64,000 bases of DNA from Cecembia calidifontis (GCF_004216715.1 NZ_SGXG01000001.1:186001-250000); one strand, 5' to 3'; positions 26,356 to 36,057 are shown, counted from the stretch's first letter. Translations and numbers: made by a program. Notes: generated by a model not told the origin, from the sequence alone.

Positions 26356-27261
26356 TTAAAGTTTTTTCGCTATTCTCAATTTTGCACTTCTTGCTCTACT
26401 ATTCGCTTTGATTTCCTCTGCATCTGCAGTGATGGCCTTTCTGTTTACCGGCTCCAGAGGCCTGATCAAATTCCCATAAAAGTCTTTTTCAACTTCTCCC
26501 TGAAACTTGCCCTTGTTGATGAAATTTTTAACCAGCCTGTCCTCCAAAGAGTGATAACTCATGATGACCAACCTTCCTCCGGGCTTCAGAACTTCCACAG
26601 CTTGCAAGAGCATTTCCTCTAAGGCCCCCATCTCATCATTGACTTCAATTCTCAAGGCCTGAAATACCTGTGCATAGTATTTGAATTCCTTTCCTCTCGG
26701 AGCAAATTTCTGAAGAAGCCTTTTGAAGCTCTCTGTAGTCGTAAATGGCTGAAGCGCCCTCTCCGCTACCACCGCCTGCGCCAAGGTTTTGGCATTTTTG
26801 ATCTCACCATAGATGCCAAAGATTTTATGCAGCCGACCCTCTTCATAAGTATTAAGCACCTCTTTCGCCCTGAGGCCACCTGTCTGGCTCATCCTCATAT
26901 CCAAATCACCTTCAAATCTTGTGGAAAAACCCCTTGTGGGTTCATCAATCTGATGGGAGGAAACCCCCAAATCTGCCAAAATCCCATTCACCTGGGTCAC
27001 CCCGTACAGTCTAAGGTATTTTTTAAAATCCCGAAAGTTAGCCCGTACAAAAGTAAACCTTGGGTCATCCGGCACATTGGCCTCTGCATCTACATCCTGA
27101 TCAAAGCCATACAAATGACCTTCCTTTAAATGCTTCAGGATTTCCCTGGAATGTCCACCACCACCAAAAGTCAGGTCGACATAGATACCTTTTGGGTCAA
27201 TAGCCAGTCCTTCAATGCAAGGGGCTAGCATCACTGGAATATGGTAGTTATGAGCTGTCAT
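26356..27261 (-). CDS. rsmH: 16S rRNA (cytosine1402-N4)-methyltransferase RsmH
   Basis: A 301-residue SAM-dependent methyltransferase acting on C1402 of 16S rRNA (formerly MraW). It has the SAM loop VDLTFGGGGHSREIL, GILADLGVSSHQIDEPTRGFS, the MRMSQ segment and the C-terminal SYHSLEDRLVKNF, all typical. It lies three bases after mraZ and two before ftsL. Confidence 0.97.
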   Translation of the reverse strand: MTAHNYHIPVMLAPCIEGLAIDPKGIYVDLTFGGGGHSREILKHLKEGHLYGFDQDVDAEANVPDDPRFTFVRANFRDFKKYLRLYGVTQVNGILADLGVSSHQIDEPTRGFSTRFEGDLDMRMSQTGGLRAKEVLNTYEEGRLHKIFGIYGEIKNAKTLAQAVVAERALQPFTTTESFKRLLQKFAPRGKEFKYYAQVFQALRIEVNDEMGALEEMLLQAVEVLKPGGRLVIMSYHSLEDRLVKNFINKGKFQGEVEKDFYGNLIRPLEPVNRKAITADAEEIKANSRARSAKLRIAKKL

Positions 27262-27264
27262 GGG

Positions 27265-27705
27265 TTATGAGAGGTATTTATCCATCAACTTTGACAGCTC
27301 AGCCTGATCGGCGACAATGTTTTGACGGTATTTTTCAGGACTCCATATTTCAACAAAACCACCGACGCCGATGAGAATCACATCTTTGTCGATTCCTGCC
27401 CATGTCATAAAAGTTTTGGGAATCAAAAAACGTCCTGCATTATCCAGTTCCACCTCAGTCATGCTCTCAAAAAAGCTTCGTTTGATAAGCCTTTGTACCG
27501 GATCACGGTCCGAAAGAGAACTGATCTGGTGTAAAAGTTTCTTAAACTCAACCTGGGTGTACAACGCAAGACAGCCATCGTCTCCCTGACGGAGAATGAG
27601 TTCGTTGCCATTGGATTCCGGAATTGCCGCCTTGATCTTGGCAGGCAAAGCCAGACGCCCTTTGGCATCTACTTTACATTCATACCGACTGTTGAACATT
27701 CCCAT
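27265..27705 (-). CDS. mraZ: Transcriptional regulator / division protein MraZ
   Basis: A 146-residue MraZ made of two AbrB-like SpoVT half-domains, each with a DxxGR core (KVDAKGRLALPAK and ELDNAGRFLIPK). MraZ forms a ring and binds tandem boxes before its own gene to repress the dcw operon. I chose the ATG at 27705; 27699 (MFNSRYE) is equally possible, while the frame start at 27735 adds residues not seen in the family. Three tandem MraZ boxes are visible upstream at 27763-27789. Confidence 0.94.
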   Translation of the reverse strand: MGMFNSRYECKVDAKGRLALPAKIKAAIPESNGNELILRQGDDGCLALYTQVEFKKLLHQISSLSDRDPVQRLIKRSFFESMTEVELDNAGRFLIPKTFMTWAGIDKDVILIGVGGFVEIWSPEKYRQNIVADQAELSKLMDKYLS

Positions 27706-27732
27706 GGGCTTATCTTGAGTTTGCTTTAAACA

Positions 27733-27740
27733 CAAAAGTA
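27733..27740 (-). promoter_or_regulatory. -7 element of the mraZ/dcw promoter
   Basis: Reads TACTTTTG on the minus strand, a perfect TAnnTTTG. It lies 28 bases before the mraZ ATG. The -33 position falls at the edge of the MraZ boxes, and no TTTG is seen there. Confidence 0.5.
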
Positions 27741-27762
27741 AGAAAAGGTTTCACACGATCCA

Positions 27763-27789
27763 CCACTTTTTCCCACTTTTCTCCACTTT
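27763..27789 (-). promoter_or_regulatory. Triple MraZ box
   Basis: Three copies of AAAGTGG spaced by three bases (10-bp period) on the minus strand, at 27783-27789, 27773-27779 and 27763-27769. This matches the known architecture of MraZ operators, three direct repeats with one-turn spacing, and lies just upstream of the promoter for mraZ, so autoregulation is predicted. Confidence 0.8.
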
Positions 27790-28176
27790 TTTATAAAACT
27801 ATCCAAAAGTTTGAGTTTTCACAACTTTTTTCAAAAAAAATCACATAATTTTTCCTTGAATTTCAGTTCGTTGCGAACGGCAATAATCTTTTTAAAAAAC
27901 GCTCAAATTTCATCAAAAAGGGGATTTTCGACCAAAATTCAAGGTTGTGACCTTAAAGCTTTTGAAAGAACCCCGGAAATTATGGAGCAAAGTGGGAGAA
28001 ATTCCCAAAATTTCTCTCTCAAAAAGCCAAAAACCAGGGAATCAGCACTCCCCGACCTACCATTGATCATTTTTTTTAAGCATTTTGGTCAAATCTTGAA
28101 GGAGAATTCGTTTTACCCTACCATATTTGTGGAGATTTATTCAAAACCATACAGCCCGAGCACAAGCTATCACCTT
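27790..28176. other. AT-rich intergenic region between mraZ and a divergent lipoprotein gene
   Basis: About 390 bases between the MraZ boxes and the lipoprotein start. The downstream reading frame is open through most of it, but the sequence is A/T-rich without protein-like composition. A small palindrome GTTCG-TTG-CGAAC lies at 27866-27878. I see no RNA gene or clear promoter. Confidence 0.5.
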
Positions 28177-29415
28177 ATGTTACAGAAAAAAATTAGATGG
28201 ATCCTATTATCCTCCCTTACCTTGAACCTATTTTCTTGTGTCAAAGAGCAGAAAACTGCGTTTGACCTATCAGGTCTTTATCGGGCAAGTATTGAAATCA
28301 CCACTGATGAAGTCCCTTTTTTCCTCAACCTGAAAAAAAGTGGGGAAAAGTGGGCGGCAGAAATTCTCAATGGTGATGAAGTTTTAAATTATGATGAAGT
28401 ATATGTTGAGGGAGATTCTATCAGGATTGTGATGGGAATATTTGACGCAGAGATCAAAGCTAAAATGATGGAAAACGGGACTCTGCATGGAGTGTTTGTA
28501 AAGAATTTTTCCTCAGGATATAGCATCCCTTTCTTTGCAGAGAAAGGGGAACTGCCCCGGTTCCCAACTACTCAAACACCTGAATTTGATTTTAGTGGAA
28601 AATGGAAGACGGTATTCGATGACGGAAACGGTAAGTCCTACGAGGCTATTGCCTTATTTGAGCAAAAAGGCAATAAATTAACAGGCACCTTTCTGACCAA
28701 GCTAGGAGATTACAGGTTTTTGGAAGGAAACGTGGAAGGGAACATGTTTTATCTCAGCGCTTTTGATGGAAGTCATGTGTATTATTTTGAAGGCAGGGCA
28801 GAAAACAATGGCAGCATCAGCGGAAAATTCAGAAGCGGCCCAAAATACCAGGAAACATTTGTTGCTGAAAGAAACGAAACTTTTGAGCTTCCTGATGCCT
28901 ATTCCATGAATTACCTGAAAGAAGGATTCGACAAATTCACCTTCACCTTCCCTGATGTGGATGGCAAAATGGTCTCATTGGAAGATGAGCAATTCAAAAA
29001 CAAAGTAGTACTGGTCCAGCTTTTTGGAACATGGTGCCCTAATTGCATGGATGAAACCAAGTTTTTGGCAGAGTGGTACAAAAAAAACAAATCAAAGGGA
29101 GTTGAGATTATTGCTTTGGCATTTGAAACCAAAGCAGATTTTGATTATGCCAGTGAAAGAGTTAGAAAAACCAAGGAGCGGATGGGGGCTGAGTACACCT
29201 TTTTGATTGCAGGAGAAAGCAATAAAGAAAAAGCTTTAGAAGCTCTACCTGCCCTGAATCAAATAATTGCTTTTCCAACACTGATCTATCTGGATAAGTC
29301 CGGTCAAGTGAAAAAAATCCATACAGGTTTTAATGGTCCTGGCACAGGAGGGCATTACCACCGTTGGGTAGAAGAACATGAAAATCTGATAAAAGAACTA
29401 TTGCTTGAGCCGTAA
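28177..29415 (+). CDS. TlpA/thioredoxin-like domain lipoprotein
   Basis: A 412-residue predicted lipoprotein with signal and lipobox LTLNLFSC near residue 23, a long N-terminal beta-rich region with two lipocalin-like repeats (FDLSGLYRASIE and FDFSGKWKTVFD), and a C-terminal redoxin domain with the active site WCPNC (C287, C290), as in TlpA/ResA-like thiol-disulfide proteins of the periplasm. The open frame starts at 27811, but the ATG at 28177 is the first that gives a proper signal peptide. It ends in a bidirectional terminator. The natural substrate is unknown. Confidence 0.85.
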   Translation: MLQKKIRWILLSSLTLNLFSCVKEQKTAFDLSGLYRASIEITTDEVPFFLNLKKSGEKWAAEILNGDEVLNYDEVYVEGDSIRIVMGIFDAEIKAKMMENGTLHGVFVKNFSSGYSIPFFAEKGELPRFPTTQTPEFDFSGKWKTVFDDGNGKSYEAIALFEQKGNKLTGTFLTKLGDYRFLEGNVEGNMFYLSAFDGSHVYYFEGRAENNGSISGKFRSGPKYQETFVAERNETFELPDAYSMNYLKEGFDKFTFTFPDVDGKMVSLEDEQFKNKVVLVQLFGTWCPNCMDETKFLAEWYKKNKSKGVEIIALAFETKADFDYASERVRKTKERMGAEYTFLIAGESNKEKALEALPALNQIIAFPTLIYLDKSGQVKKIHTGFNGPGTGGHYHRWVEEHENLIKELLLEP

Positions 29416-29428
29416 GAACCTTGAGGAT

Positions 29429-29466
29429 AAAAAAAGGCTGTATCGTTTTTGAAACAGCCTTTTTTA
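29429..29466. terminator. Bidirectional rho-independent terminator
   Basis: Stem AAAAAAGGCTGT with AACAGCCTTTTTT around an 11-base loop, with A-run on the left and T-run on the right. It lies between the convergent lipoprotein gene and polyprenyl synthase gene and can serve both. Confidence 0.85.
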
Positions 29467-29546
29467 TATGGATAGGGCTTAAACCAATTCAGCATGGCCA
29501 AACCCATTGTTAATAATACTACCCTAATTCGCTTACAATATGGATG

Positions 29547-30521
29547 TCATTTCTTCCTTTCAATGGTAAACCGCACCAGACCTTCCAATGAGGTTTTGTA
29601 GTCAGAGGCAGGAAAGGATTTCAACAAATCCAATGCTTCCTCCAAGAACCTGTTCATCACGCCTGTGGCATAATTCAATCCACCTGATTTTTTGACAAAT
29701 GCTATTACTTCATTAACAGCTTTCTTATCCTCATTTTTGTTTCGGATAAGGTAAATGATTTTTCTTTTTTCCAGCCAAGAGGCATTGTTCAGAGCATAGA
29801 TCAAAGGCAATGTCATCTTCTTTTCTTTGATATCAATGCCAAGCGGTTTGCCTATTTCGTCCTCCCCGTAATCGAAAAGGTCATCTTTGATCTGAAAAGC
29901 CATGCCAACCTTCTCGCCAAAGATCCTCATTTGCTCGATCATTTCCTGACTTGCCCCAGAAGTGGCAGCACCTACTGCACAGCAGGACGCAATCAGGCTG
30001 GCTGTTTTTTGTCGGATGATGGTGTAATAAACATCCTCAGTAATATCCAATTTCCTGGCTTTGGCTATCTGCAACAATTCTCCCTCGGACATTTCCCTTA
30101 CCGCATTGGAAACAATCTTAAGCAAATCAAAATCATTGTTGTCCACGCTGAGCAATAAGCCTCTTGAAAGCAGATAATCCCCAACCAAGACCGCTATTTT
30201 GTTTTTCCAGAGGGCATTGACCGAAAAAAAGCCCCTCCTGTAATTGGCATCATCTACCACATCATCATGGACAAGCGTGGCCGTATGCAGAAGTTCAATC
30301 AGTGCTGCCCCCCTGTAAGAAGCTTCCGTTATTCCTCCACTCACCCCGGCTGTCAGAAAAACAAACATAGGCCGCATCTGCTTGCCTTTTCTTCTGACAA
30401 TATAATTGGTGATATGATCGAGAAGCTTGACCTTACTTTTCATAAAGTCACGGAATTTCTTCTCGAATTCCTCCATTTCGGTTTGTATGGGGGCTTGTAT
30501 CTGTTTAAGGTCGGGCTTCAT
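29547..30521 (-). CDS. Trans-isoprenyl (polyprenyl) diphosphate synthase
   Basis: A 324-residue all-helical prenyltransferase that extends farnesyl-type diphosphates with isopentenyl diphosphate, probably to make the menaquinone side chain. First aspartate-rich motif LVHDDVVDDANYRRG, second FQIKDDLFDYGED, with KGKQMRP near the start. I chose the ATG at 30521 (MKPDLKQIQAPI); the 15 extra codons from 30566 are not family-like. Chain length cannot be given with certainty, so no symbol is assigned (IspB-like). Confidence 0.9.
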   Translation of the reverse strand: MKPDLKQIQAPIQTEMEEFEKKFRDFMKSKVKLLDHITNYIVRRKGKQMRPMFVFLTAGVSGGITEASYRGAALIELLHTATLVHDDVVDDANYRRGFFSVNALWKNKIAVLVGDYLLSRGLLLSVDNNDFDLLKIVSNAVREMSEGELLQIAKARKLDITEDVYYTIIRQKTASLIASCCAVGAATSGASQEMIEQMRIFGEKVGMAFQIKDDLFDYGEDEIGKPLGIDIKEKKMTLPLIYALNNASWLEKRKIIYLIRNKNEDKKAVNEVIAFVKKSGGLNYATGVMNRFLEEALDLLKSFPASDYKTSLEGLVRFTIERKK

Positions 30522-30668
30522 AGAACAATTCGCGTACAATAATACGATGGAATCAGGCTTGGACAAAACCCAACCATCAATTATTCAACATTCAAACCGC
30601 GAAACGGCCCCAATCGTTTATGATTTGAGCAATAAATTGAAACACATTTAGGCCTAACCTATTTTTAT

Positions 30669-30676
30669 TATCTTTG
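30669..30676 (+). promoter_or_regulatory. -7 promoter element before the GPAT gene
   Basis: TATCTTTG is a perfect TAnnTTTG, 19 bases before the TTG start of the acyltransferase gene. No matching TTTG -33 element was found at the right spacing, so the promoter is only partly supported. Confidence 0.45.
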
Positions 30677-30695
30677 CATTTGACTCAAAACAACA

Positions 30696-32399
30696 TTGCC
30701 CTTGTCGGAAGGATACATCAAACATCAGTATGAACCCATTCTCCCCCAAAAGGATGAATGGCCAGTGGTTAAGCTGAGCAAAAACAGGAAAGAATTTGTC
30801 AGGCAGGTTGCGGAAGCCAGTAAAAAGGCTATTTTGGAGATTACCGGAAACAATGTTGACCTGCTAAAGGAGGAGTTGGAAACCACCCTATACCGGGAGA
30901 AGCTGAGGATGAAACAGAACCCTTGGGCCGTGGATCCGGATGATGAAAAAGATTTCTGGAGAAAAGTAAAACTGGTTTTGGTACAGACCAGCTCGGACAG
31001 TGCACTGACCAAGACGCAGAAAAAGAAAAAATACCATGAAATTCTGGAGGATATTACCATGCGCTATGCAGAGGAAATCGCCAGTAATTTTATCCATACG
31101 CACTACAAAGTTACTAGGAGGATCGTTACTTTTGGGTTTGCCAGGCTCTTAAATGCAGCAAGGGTCAAAGGGATCAAATCGCTATTCAGCAACCAATACA
31201 CACTTCAGGACAAAATTCAGATTGTAGGAGAAACGGATCAAATCCGTGAGTTAGCCTCTAAAGGAACGATTGTAATGGTTCCTACCCATTTTTCCAATTT
31301 GGACAGTATCCTGATCGGATGGATCATTTCAGTGTTGGGTCTGCCTCCTTTCATTTATGGCGCTGGACTGAACCTCTTCAATATTGGCATTTTTGCCTAT
31401 TTTATGAATGCACTGGGCGCCTATAAGGTAGACAGGAGAAAGAAAAACCTGCTTTATCTGGAAACCCTGAAAACCTATTCTTCTGAAGCTATTCAGGCGG
31501 GAGTCCACAGCCTTTTCTTTCCGGGCGGAACCCGCTCCAGAAGTGGAATGATAGAAAAGAAATTAAAACTGGGTTTGCTGAGCACGGCAGTTGAAGCACA
31601 AAGGGCAAATTACCAGAAAGCAAAAAATGATGCTGGGGGTAAGGTATTTATTGTACCCGTGACCATCAATTACCACTTTGTATTGGAAGCTCCGAGCCTG
31701 ATCCAGGAATACCTCACCATGACCGGTCAGGAACGTTATTACGCAGAACGGGATGAGTTTTCCACCTCCTATAAGATTTCAAAATTCCTGGTCAAATTCT
31801 TTACCAAAGGTTCGGACATCTCAGTGACAATAGGAAAGGCGATGGATGTTCTTGGCAATTATGTGGATAATGCTGGGAACAGTTTTGACCGGCATGGAAG
31901 AAAAATAAATACCAGGGATTATTTTATTTCCAATGGAGCGGTTACAGTGGATACACAGCGCGAGGAAGAGTACACCAATCATTTGGGCAGGAGGATAGTA
32001 GAAGAATTTCATCTCAACAACAGGGTATTCAGCTCCCATTTAGTGGCTTTTACAGCCTTCCAAATGATCAAGCAGGATAACAAAAAACTTGATCTGTATA
32101 ACTTATTGAGATTGCCTGAAGAGGACATTTTCATCGTCTACGTTGAATTTAGGGAGGCTTGTCAGATGGTTTTGGATAAAATTTTCGAATTGGAAGCAGA
32201 GGGAAGACTTCAGGTAGCTCCACATTTGAGACAGGATATTGATAGTATTATCAGCCATGGTCTGGACAATGTGGGGATGTACCATGCCAAAAGACCATTG
32301 ATCAAAAACAAGAACGGCAATATAGAGACACAGGATTTATCGGTATTGTATTTTTACCACAACAGATTGATAGGATATGACCTCGAGAAACTCTTCTAA
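30696..32399 (+). CDS. Glycerol-3-phosphate acyltransferase-like (PlsB-type) protein
   Basis: A 567-residue membrane-associated acyltransferase. The acyltransferase motifs are in order: HFSNLD (H-x4-D), then the substrate motif FFPGGTRSR and VIPVTINYHF-like IVPVTINYHF. It is longer than PlsC enzymes and its central layout is like PlsB, so acylation of glycerol 3-phosphate is the likely reaction. The start is TTG at 30696; no ATG occurs before the conserved region. The following gene, gpsA, makes the glycerol 3-phosphate, and the two overlap by 23 bases, supporting a joint role in phosphatidate synthesis. Confidence 0.85.
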   Translation: MPLSEGYIKHQYEPILPQKDEWPVVKLSKNRKEFVRQVAEASKKAILEITGNNVDLLKEELETTLYREKLRMKQNPWAVDPDDEKDFWRKVKLVLVQTSSDSALTKTQKKKKYHEILEDITMRYAEEIASNFIHTHYKVTRRIVTFGFARLLNAARVKGIKSLFSNQYTLQDKIQIVGETDQIRELASKGTIVMVPTHFSNLDSILIGWIISVLGLPPFIYGAGLNLFNIGIFAYFMNALGAYKVDRRKKNLLYLETLKTYSSEAIQAGVHSLFFPGGTRSRSGMIEKKLKLGLLSTAVEAQRANYQKAKNDAGGKVFIVPVTINYHFVLEAPSLIQEYLTMTGQERYYAERDEFSTSYKISKFLVKFFTKGSDISVTIGKAMDVLGNYVDNAGNSFDRHGRKINTRDYFISNGAVTVDTQREEEYTNHLGRRIVEEFHLNNRVFSSHLVAFTAFQMIKQDNKKLDLYNLLRLPEEDIFIVYVEFREACQMVLDKIFELEAEGRLQVAPHLRQDIDSIISHGLDNVGMYHAKRPLIKNKNGNIETQDLSVLYFYHNRLIGYDLEKLF

Positions 32400-33435
32400 A
32401 GAAAAATCCATTGGCGTAGTGGGCATGGGGAGTTTTGGGACTGCCATTGCCAATATTTTGGCGGAGAAAAGCAAGGTAATCGCTTTTGCCAGAAGATCCG
32501 AAGTGGTGGATGAGATCAACCATAAACATCAGGTGGAAGGACTTCCCATCCACCCCGGAATCGTTGGTACATTTGACCCGGAATTTCTGTGCAATTCATG
32601 TGACATCATTTTTTTTATGGTGCCATCTGCTGCATTTCAGGAAGTTATCCGCTCTTTTTCCCCCTACCTTTATCCTTATCATCTGGTAATTCACGGTACC
32701 AAAGGATTGTGCCTCGATTTACCGGAAGGACAAACTTTGGAAGATGTAGGTAAAATTACCCGTGAAAACATCCTGACCATGAGCGAAGTGATTCTTAAAG
32801 AAACGGTAGCTATCCGGGTGGGGTGCCTGGCAGGTCCTAACTTGGCCAGGGAATTATACGAAGGACAACCTGCAGCTACTGTAGTGGCCAGTAAATACAA
32901 CGAAGTCATCTTAGAAGGCCAAAGGTTACTGAGAACAGATAAATTTCAGGTCTATGGCAACTCCGATATAGTGGGTGTTGAATTGAGTGGGGTTTTAAAA
33001 AACATCATTGCCATAGCAGCCGGAGCGCTTGCCGGTATGGGCCTGGGGGAAAATGCCAAAGGATTATTGATCTCAAGGGGGATGGTTGAACTGGTTTACC
33101 TTGGAAATGCTTTAGGAGGCAGTGTTAAATCGTTCATAGGACTGGCAGGTATCGGGGATTTGGTTGCAACCTGTAATTCCACCTTGTCCAGAAACTTCAC
33201 CGTAGGTTACCGCCTTGCAAAAGGCGAAAAATTAGAAGACATTCAAGCTTCTATGGAAGAGGTAGCTGAAGGTATCAATACCATCCGTCTGATGAAGGCC
33301 TTTGTGGAAGGTACAGGCATGCGGGCCCCTATTACGGAAAACCTTTACAAAGTATTGTTTGAAGACTTGAAAATTGAAGAAGCCCTGCAATACCTGATGA
33401 AATATCCATTTAGCGTTGATGTGGATTTCCTTTGA
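32377..33435 (+). CDS. gpsA: Glycerol-3-phosphate dehydrogenase [NAD(P)+] GpsA
   Basis: A 352-residue enzyme reducing dihydroxyacetone phosphate to sn-glycerol 3-phosphate. NAD(P) loop GVVGMGSFGTAIA near residue 14; catalytic/substrate part SGVLKNIIAIAAGALAGMGLGENAKGLLISRG; then GLAGIGDLVATCNSTLSRN. It begins inside the end of the acyltransferase gene and its stop codon abuts the stop of the convergent lipoprotein gene. Confidence 0.96.
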   Translation: MTSRNSSKEKSIGVVGMGSFGTAIANILAEKSKVIAFARRSEVVDEINHKHQVEGLPIHPGIVGTFDPEFLCNSCDIIFFMVPSAAFQEVIRSFSPYLYPYHLVIHGTKGLCLDLPEGQTLEDVGKITRENILTMSEVILKETVAIRVGCLAGPNLARELYEGQPAATVVASKYNEVILEGQRLLRTDKFQVYGNSDIVGVELSGVLKNIIAIAAGALAGMGLGENAKGLLISRGMVELVYLGNALGGSVKSFIGLAGIGDLVATCNSTLSRNFTVGYRLAKGEKLEDIQASMEEVAEGINTIRLMKAFVEGTGMRAPITENLYKVLFEDLKIEEALQYLMKYPFSVDVDFL

Positions 33436-34572
33436 TTACTTGAAAAAATCAAGAGGCCTGGAAAATATCCACGATTTTCTCAAATTGGAATTATCCTGCA
33501 ATAAAGTTCCGGCAAAAACTATATCTTCATCGTTTCGCTTCCTTATGGCATAAAGCTTATTGTGATTGTTTATCACCCCAAACCTTTGCCAGATATTGGA
33601 GCCGTCCGGCCTGTTCAAAACCAGTAGTCCTTGGTCGAAACCATCAGCACCTTGACTAGTAAAACCGCAGAATAAATTGCCTTTTGGCGTAAATTCCACA
33701 TCATAAAACCAGTTCTTTTCCGAACCTTCCAATTGGAAATTGATTTCAGAAATTTTGTTGCCCTGTGGATCAAGTTCAACAGCCCAGGCAATTGTCTGTC
33801 TTGATCCAACAAGCCAAATACCCCCTGATGCATTTTCTTTCACACGGGTTATGGTCTCAAATCCCGGAAATCCTAACTCATTTTGCCATTTGAGCTGTTG
33901 GTTTTCAAATTGGAACACCAAAATCCCTTCATCCGTATTTCCCTGTGAAATTTTTCTTGAACCCTGAATCAGAAATTTTTTATCGGATTGGATCAAAACA
34001 GTATTGGCAAAATAATCCACATTGGTCGTAAAATGGCTAACTGAACTGGACAAAACCCCGCCATCCTTACCGATCTCGGTAATGGGTATACTCTTATGAT
34101 AAGGTGCGGCAGTTTGTTCCGACCCACTGACATAGAAAAGCCAAAGGCGATTATTATACCATTCGATGGAAACACTCTCTACAATCTCATTCCCTGGGGC
34201 TTCAAATTCGAGCTCCCATAACTTGGATCCCGCCAAGGTATAGGCTGATACCCCCAAATTTCCTAATGCGCCACCTTTTGCCTTTCCTGCAATCACTATC
34301 ATATCCCCAGCCAGCTCTAGGCTGTTTATCCCATGTTTTGTAGGTACTACCTGAAACAAGTAATCCGCTTTTGGACTCAGTTTGGTAAATTGATTAAAGT
34401 TGTAAATCAGTAATTCCTTATTACTGGTCATTTCCAAACCTGTCGCACCCTCATTATCAGCAATTACCATTTCAATTGGTTCAAGTGAGGGTACAATAGG
34501 CTCATCTTCCTTGGAGCAACCCATGATAAGGAAAATCAATCCCGGAATAAAAAATAATCTATAAACACTCAT
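33436..34572 (-). CDS. Predicted lipoprotein, beta-propeller-like
   Basis: A 378-residue predicted lipoprotein with lipobox LIMGC at residues 15-19. The rest is beta-rich with repeated stretches such as GISVVG-like ELAGDMIVIAGKAKGG, GGIWLVGSRQ and NEDIVFAGTLLQ about 45-60 residues apart, which suggests a propeller fold. I do not recognise a specific family and give no function. It is convergent with gpsA with no gap. Confidence 0.75.
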   Translation of the reverse strand: MSVYRLFFIPGLIFLIMGCSKEDEPIVPSLEPIEMVIADNEGATGLEMTSNKELLIYNFNQFTKLSPKADYLFQVVPTKHGINSLELAGDMIVIAGKAKGGALGNLGVSAYTLAGSKLWELEFEAPGNEIVESVSIEWYNNRLWLFYVSGSEQTAAPYHKSIPITEIGKDGGVLSSSVSHFTTNVDYFANTVLIQSDKKFLIQGSRKISQGNTDEGILVFQFENQQLKWQNELGFPGFETITRVKENASGGIWLVGSRQTIAWAVELDPQGNKISEINFQLEGSEKNWFYDVEFTPKGNLFCGFTSQGADGFDQGLLVLNRPDGSNIWQRFGVINNHNKLYAIRKRNDEDIVFAGTLLQDNSNLRKSWIFSRPLDFFK

Positions 34573-34779
34573 AAATACCTGAATATCTGAAGACTAATAT
34601 ATAAAAATCACATAAAATATCCCAAAAACTCTCTAAAAACCAAGACCGAATCCCGAAAAACTTAACAGGACTTTTTGGGTTCGTACAATTTACTGGACTA
34701 CTCAGATAAAAGAAGCTTTGCTTTTCGGGAAGATTGGATAACTTAATGGCCGGTTGATTTTGGAATTTAATCTTCACTT

Positions 34780-36057
34780 ATGCTCAAACGTGGAATCCAG
34801 AAATGGGATTTGGTATTTTTGATCATCAATTCAGTTATCGGAGCAGGGATTTTTGCATTGCCTGCCAAGGTCTTTGCCCTTTCCGGTATTTATTCAGTAC
34901 TGGCATTTTTGGTCTGCGCCTTGGTAATGATGGTCCTGATTTTGGTTTTTGCAGAGGTGAGTTCCAGGTTTGAGCAGACAGGTGGACCTTATCTGTATAC
35001 CCTCAAAGCTTTTGGCCCCATTCCAGCATTTGTTATTGGTTGGCTATTGATGCTCACCCGGCTGTTTAGCTATGCCACTTTGATCAATCTATTGGTGTTA
35101 TATCTTTCCTTCTTTTCTGAGATCTTCAACCAAACAGAGGTCCGGATAGGGATGATCCTATTCATCACAGGACTGATTACCTATGTCAATTGGATAGGAG
35201 TCAAAAACACAGCAAGAATCAGCAATATTCTGACGGTAGCCAAACTTTTCCCCTTGGCTGTTTTTATCTTAGTGGGGCTGTTTTTTATCGATTTTGATTT
35301 GATTGAACCTGGGCCTTTACCCTCTTGGTCAGACTTTTCTGCATCAACCTTATTGTTGATTTTTGCTTTTGGAGGGTTTGAAGCAGGCTTGGTCAACAGT
35401 GGGGAAATTGTGGAGCCCAAAAAAAACCTACCCTTTGGACTGATCACGGCTGCGGCCATTATAGCGGGATTTTATATCATGATCCAAGTGGTATCCATCG
35501 GTACTTTGCCGGATCTGGCCAGCTCTGATAAGCCTTTAGCCGACGCGGCCTCTGGCTTTATGGGTTGGTATGGGGGCATGTTTATCACCATTGGAGCGGT
35601 GATTTCCATCATGGGAACCTTGAACGTGCAGATATTGAGCGGCTCAAGGCTTCCCTTTGCCTTGAGTCTCGAAGATCAGTTGCCCAAGTTTTTTGGCAAG
35701 GTCCATCCACGCTTTGCAACTCCTTTTGTATCTCTTGCTTTTTTCGCTTCTTTGGTAGCATTTGTGGCAATCGTCTGGGGTTTTATGAGTTCATTGGCTG
35801 TATCCGTGATTTCCAGATTAATCCTATACGGCATGGTATCGGCAGCTTTGATCCGGTTACGTCAGATCCAACCTGAAGGAAACCATTTCAAGATACCCTA
35901 TGGCAATTACCTGGCCATCGGAGGTATAGTAGCTACCCTATGGCTACTTTCCGGAAGTCAGGCAGAGGAATTATGGGATACGCTTTTGTGGACGGGGTTG
36001 GGCTTACTCATTTTTGCCATCCATCGGATTTTGAGTAAATCCAGAACAAAGAAATAA
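34780..36057 (+). CDS. APC superfamily amino acid permease
   Basis: A 425-residue protein with about twelve membrane segments. The first carries the APC signature VIGAGIFALP (unwound helix 1), and FAFGGFEAGLVNSGEIVEPKKNLPFGL is the typical loop after helix 6. It most likely exchanges or imports amino acids or amines across the inner membrane; the substrate cannot be read from sequence. It lies 52 bases before the glycosidase-like gene and may head that operon. Confidence 0.9.
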   Translation: MLKRGIQKWDLVFLIINSVIGAGIFALPAKVFALSGIYSVLAFLVCALVMMVLILVFAEVSSRFEQTGGPYLYTLKAFGPIPAFVIGWLLMLTRLFSYATLINLLVLYLSFFSEIFNQTEVRIGMILFITGLITYVNWIGVKNTARISNILTVAKLFPLAVFILVGLFFIDFDLIEPGPLPSWSDFSASTLLLIFAFGGFEAGLVNSGEIVEPKKNLPFGLITAAAIIAGFYIMIQVVSIGTLPDLASSDKPLADAASGFMGWYGGMFITIGAVISIMGTLNVQILSGSRLPFALSLEDQLPKFFGKVHPRFATPFVSLAFFASLVAFVAIVWGFMSSLAVSVISRLILYGMVSAALIRLRQIQPEGNHFKIPYGNYLAIGGIVATLWLLSGSQAEELWDTLLWTGLGLLIFAIHRILSKSRTKK

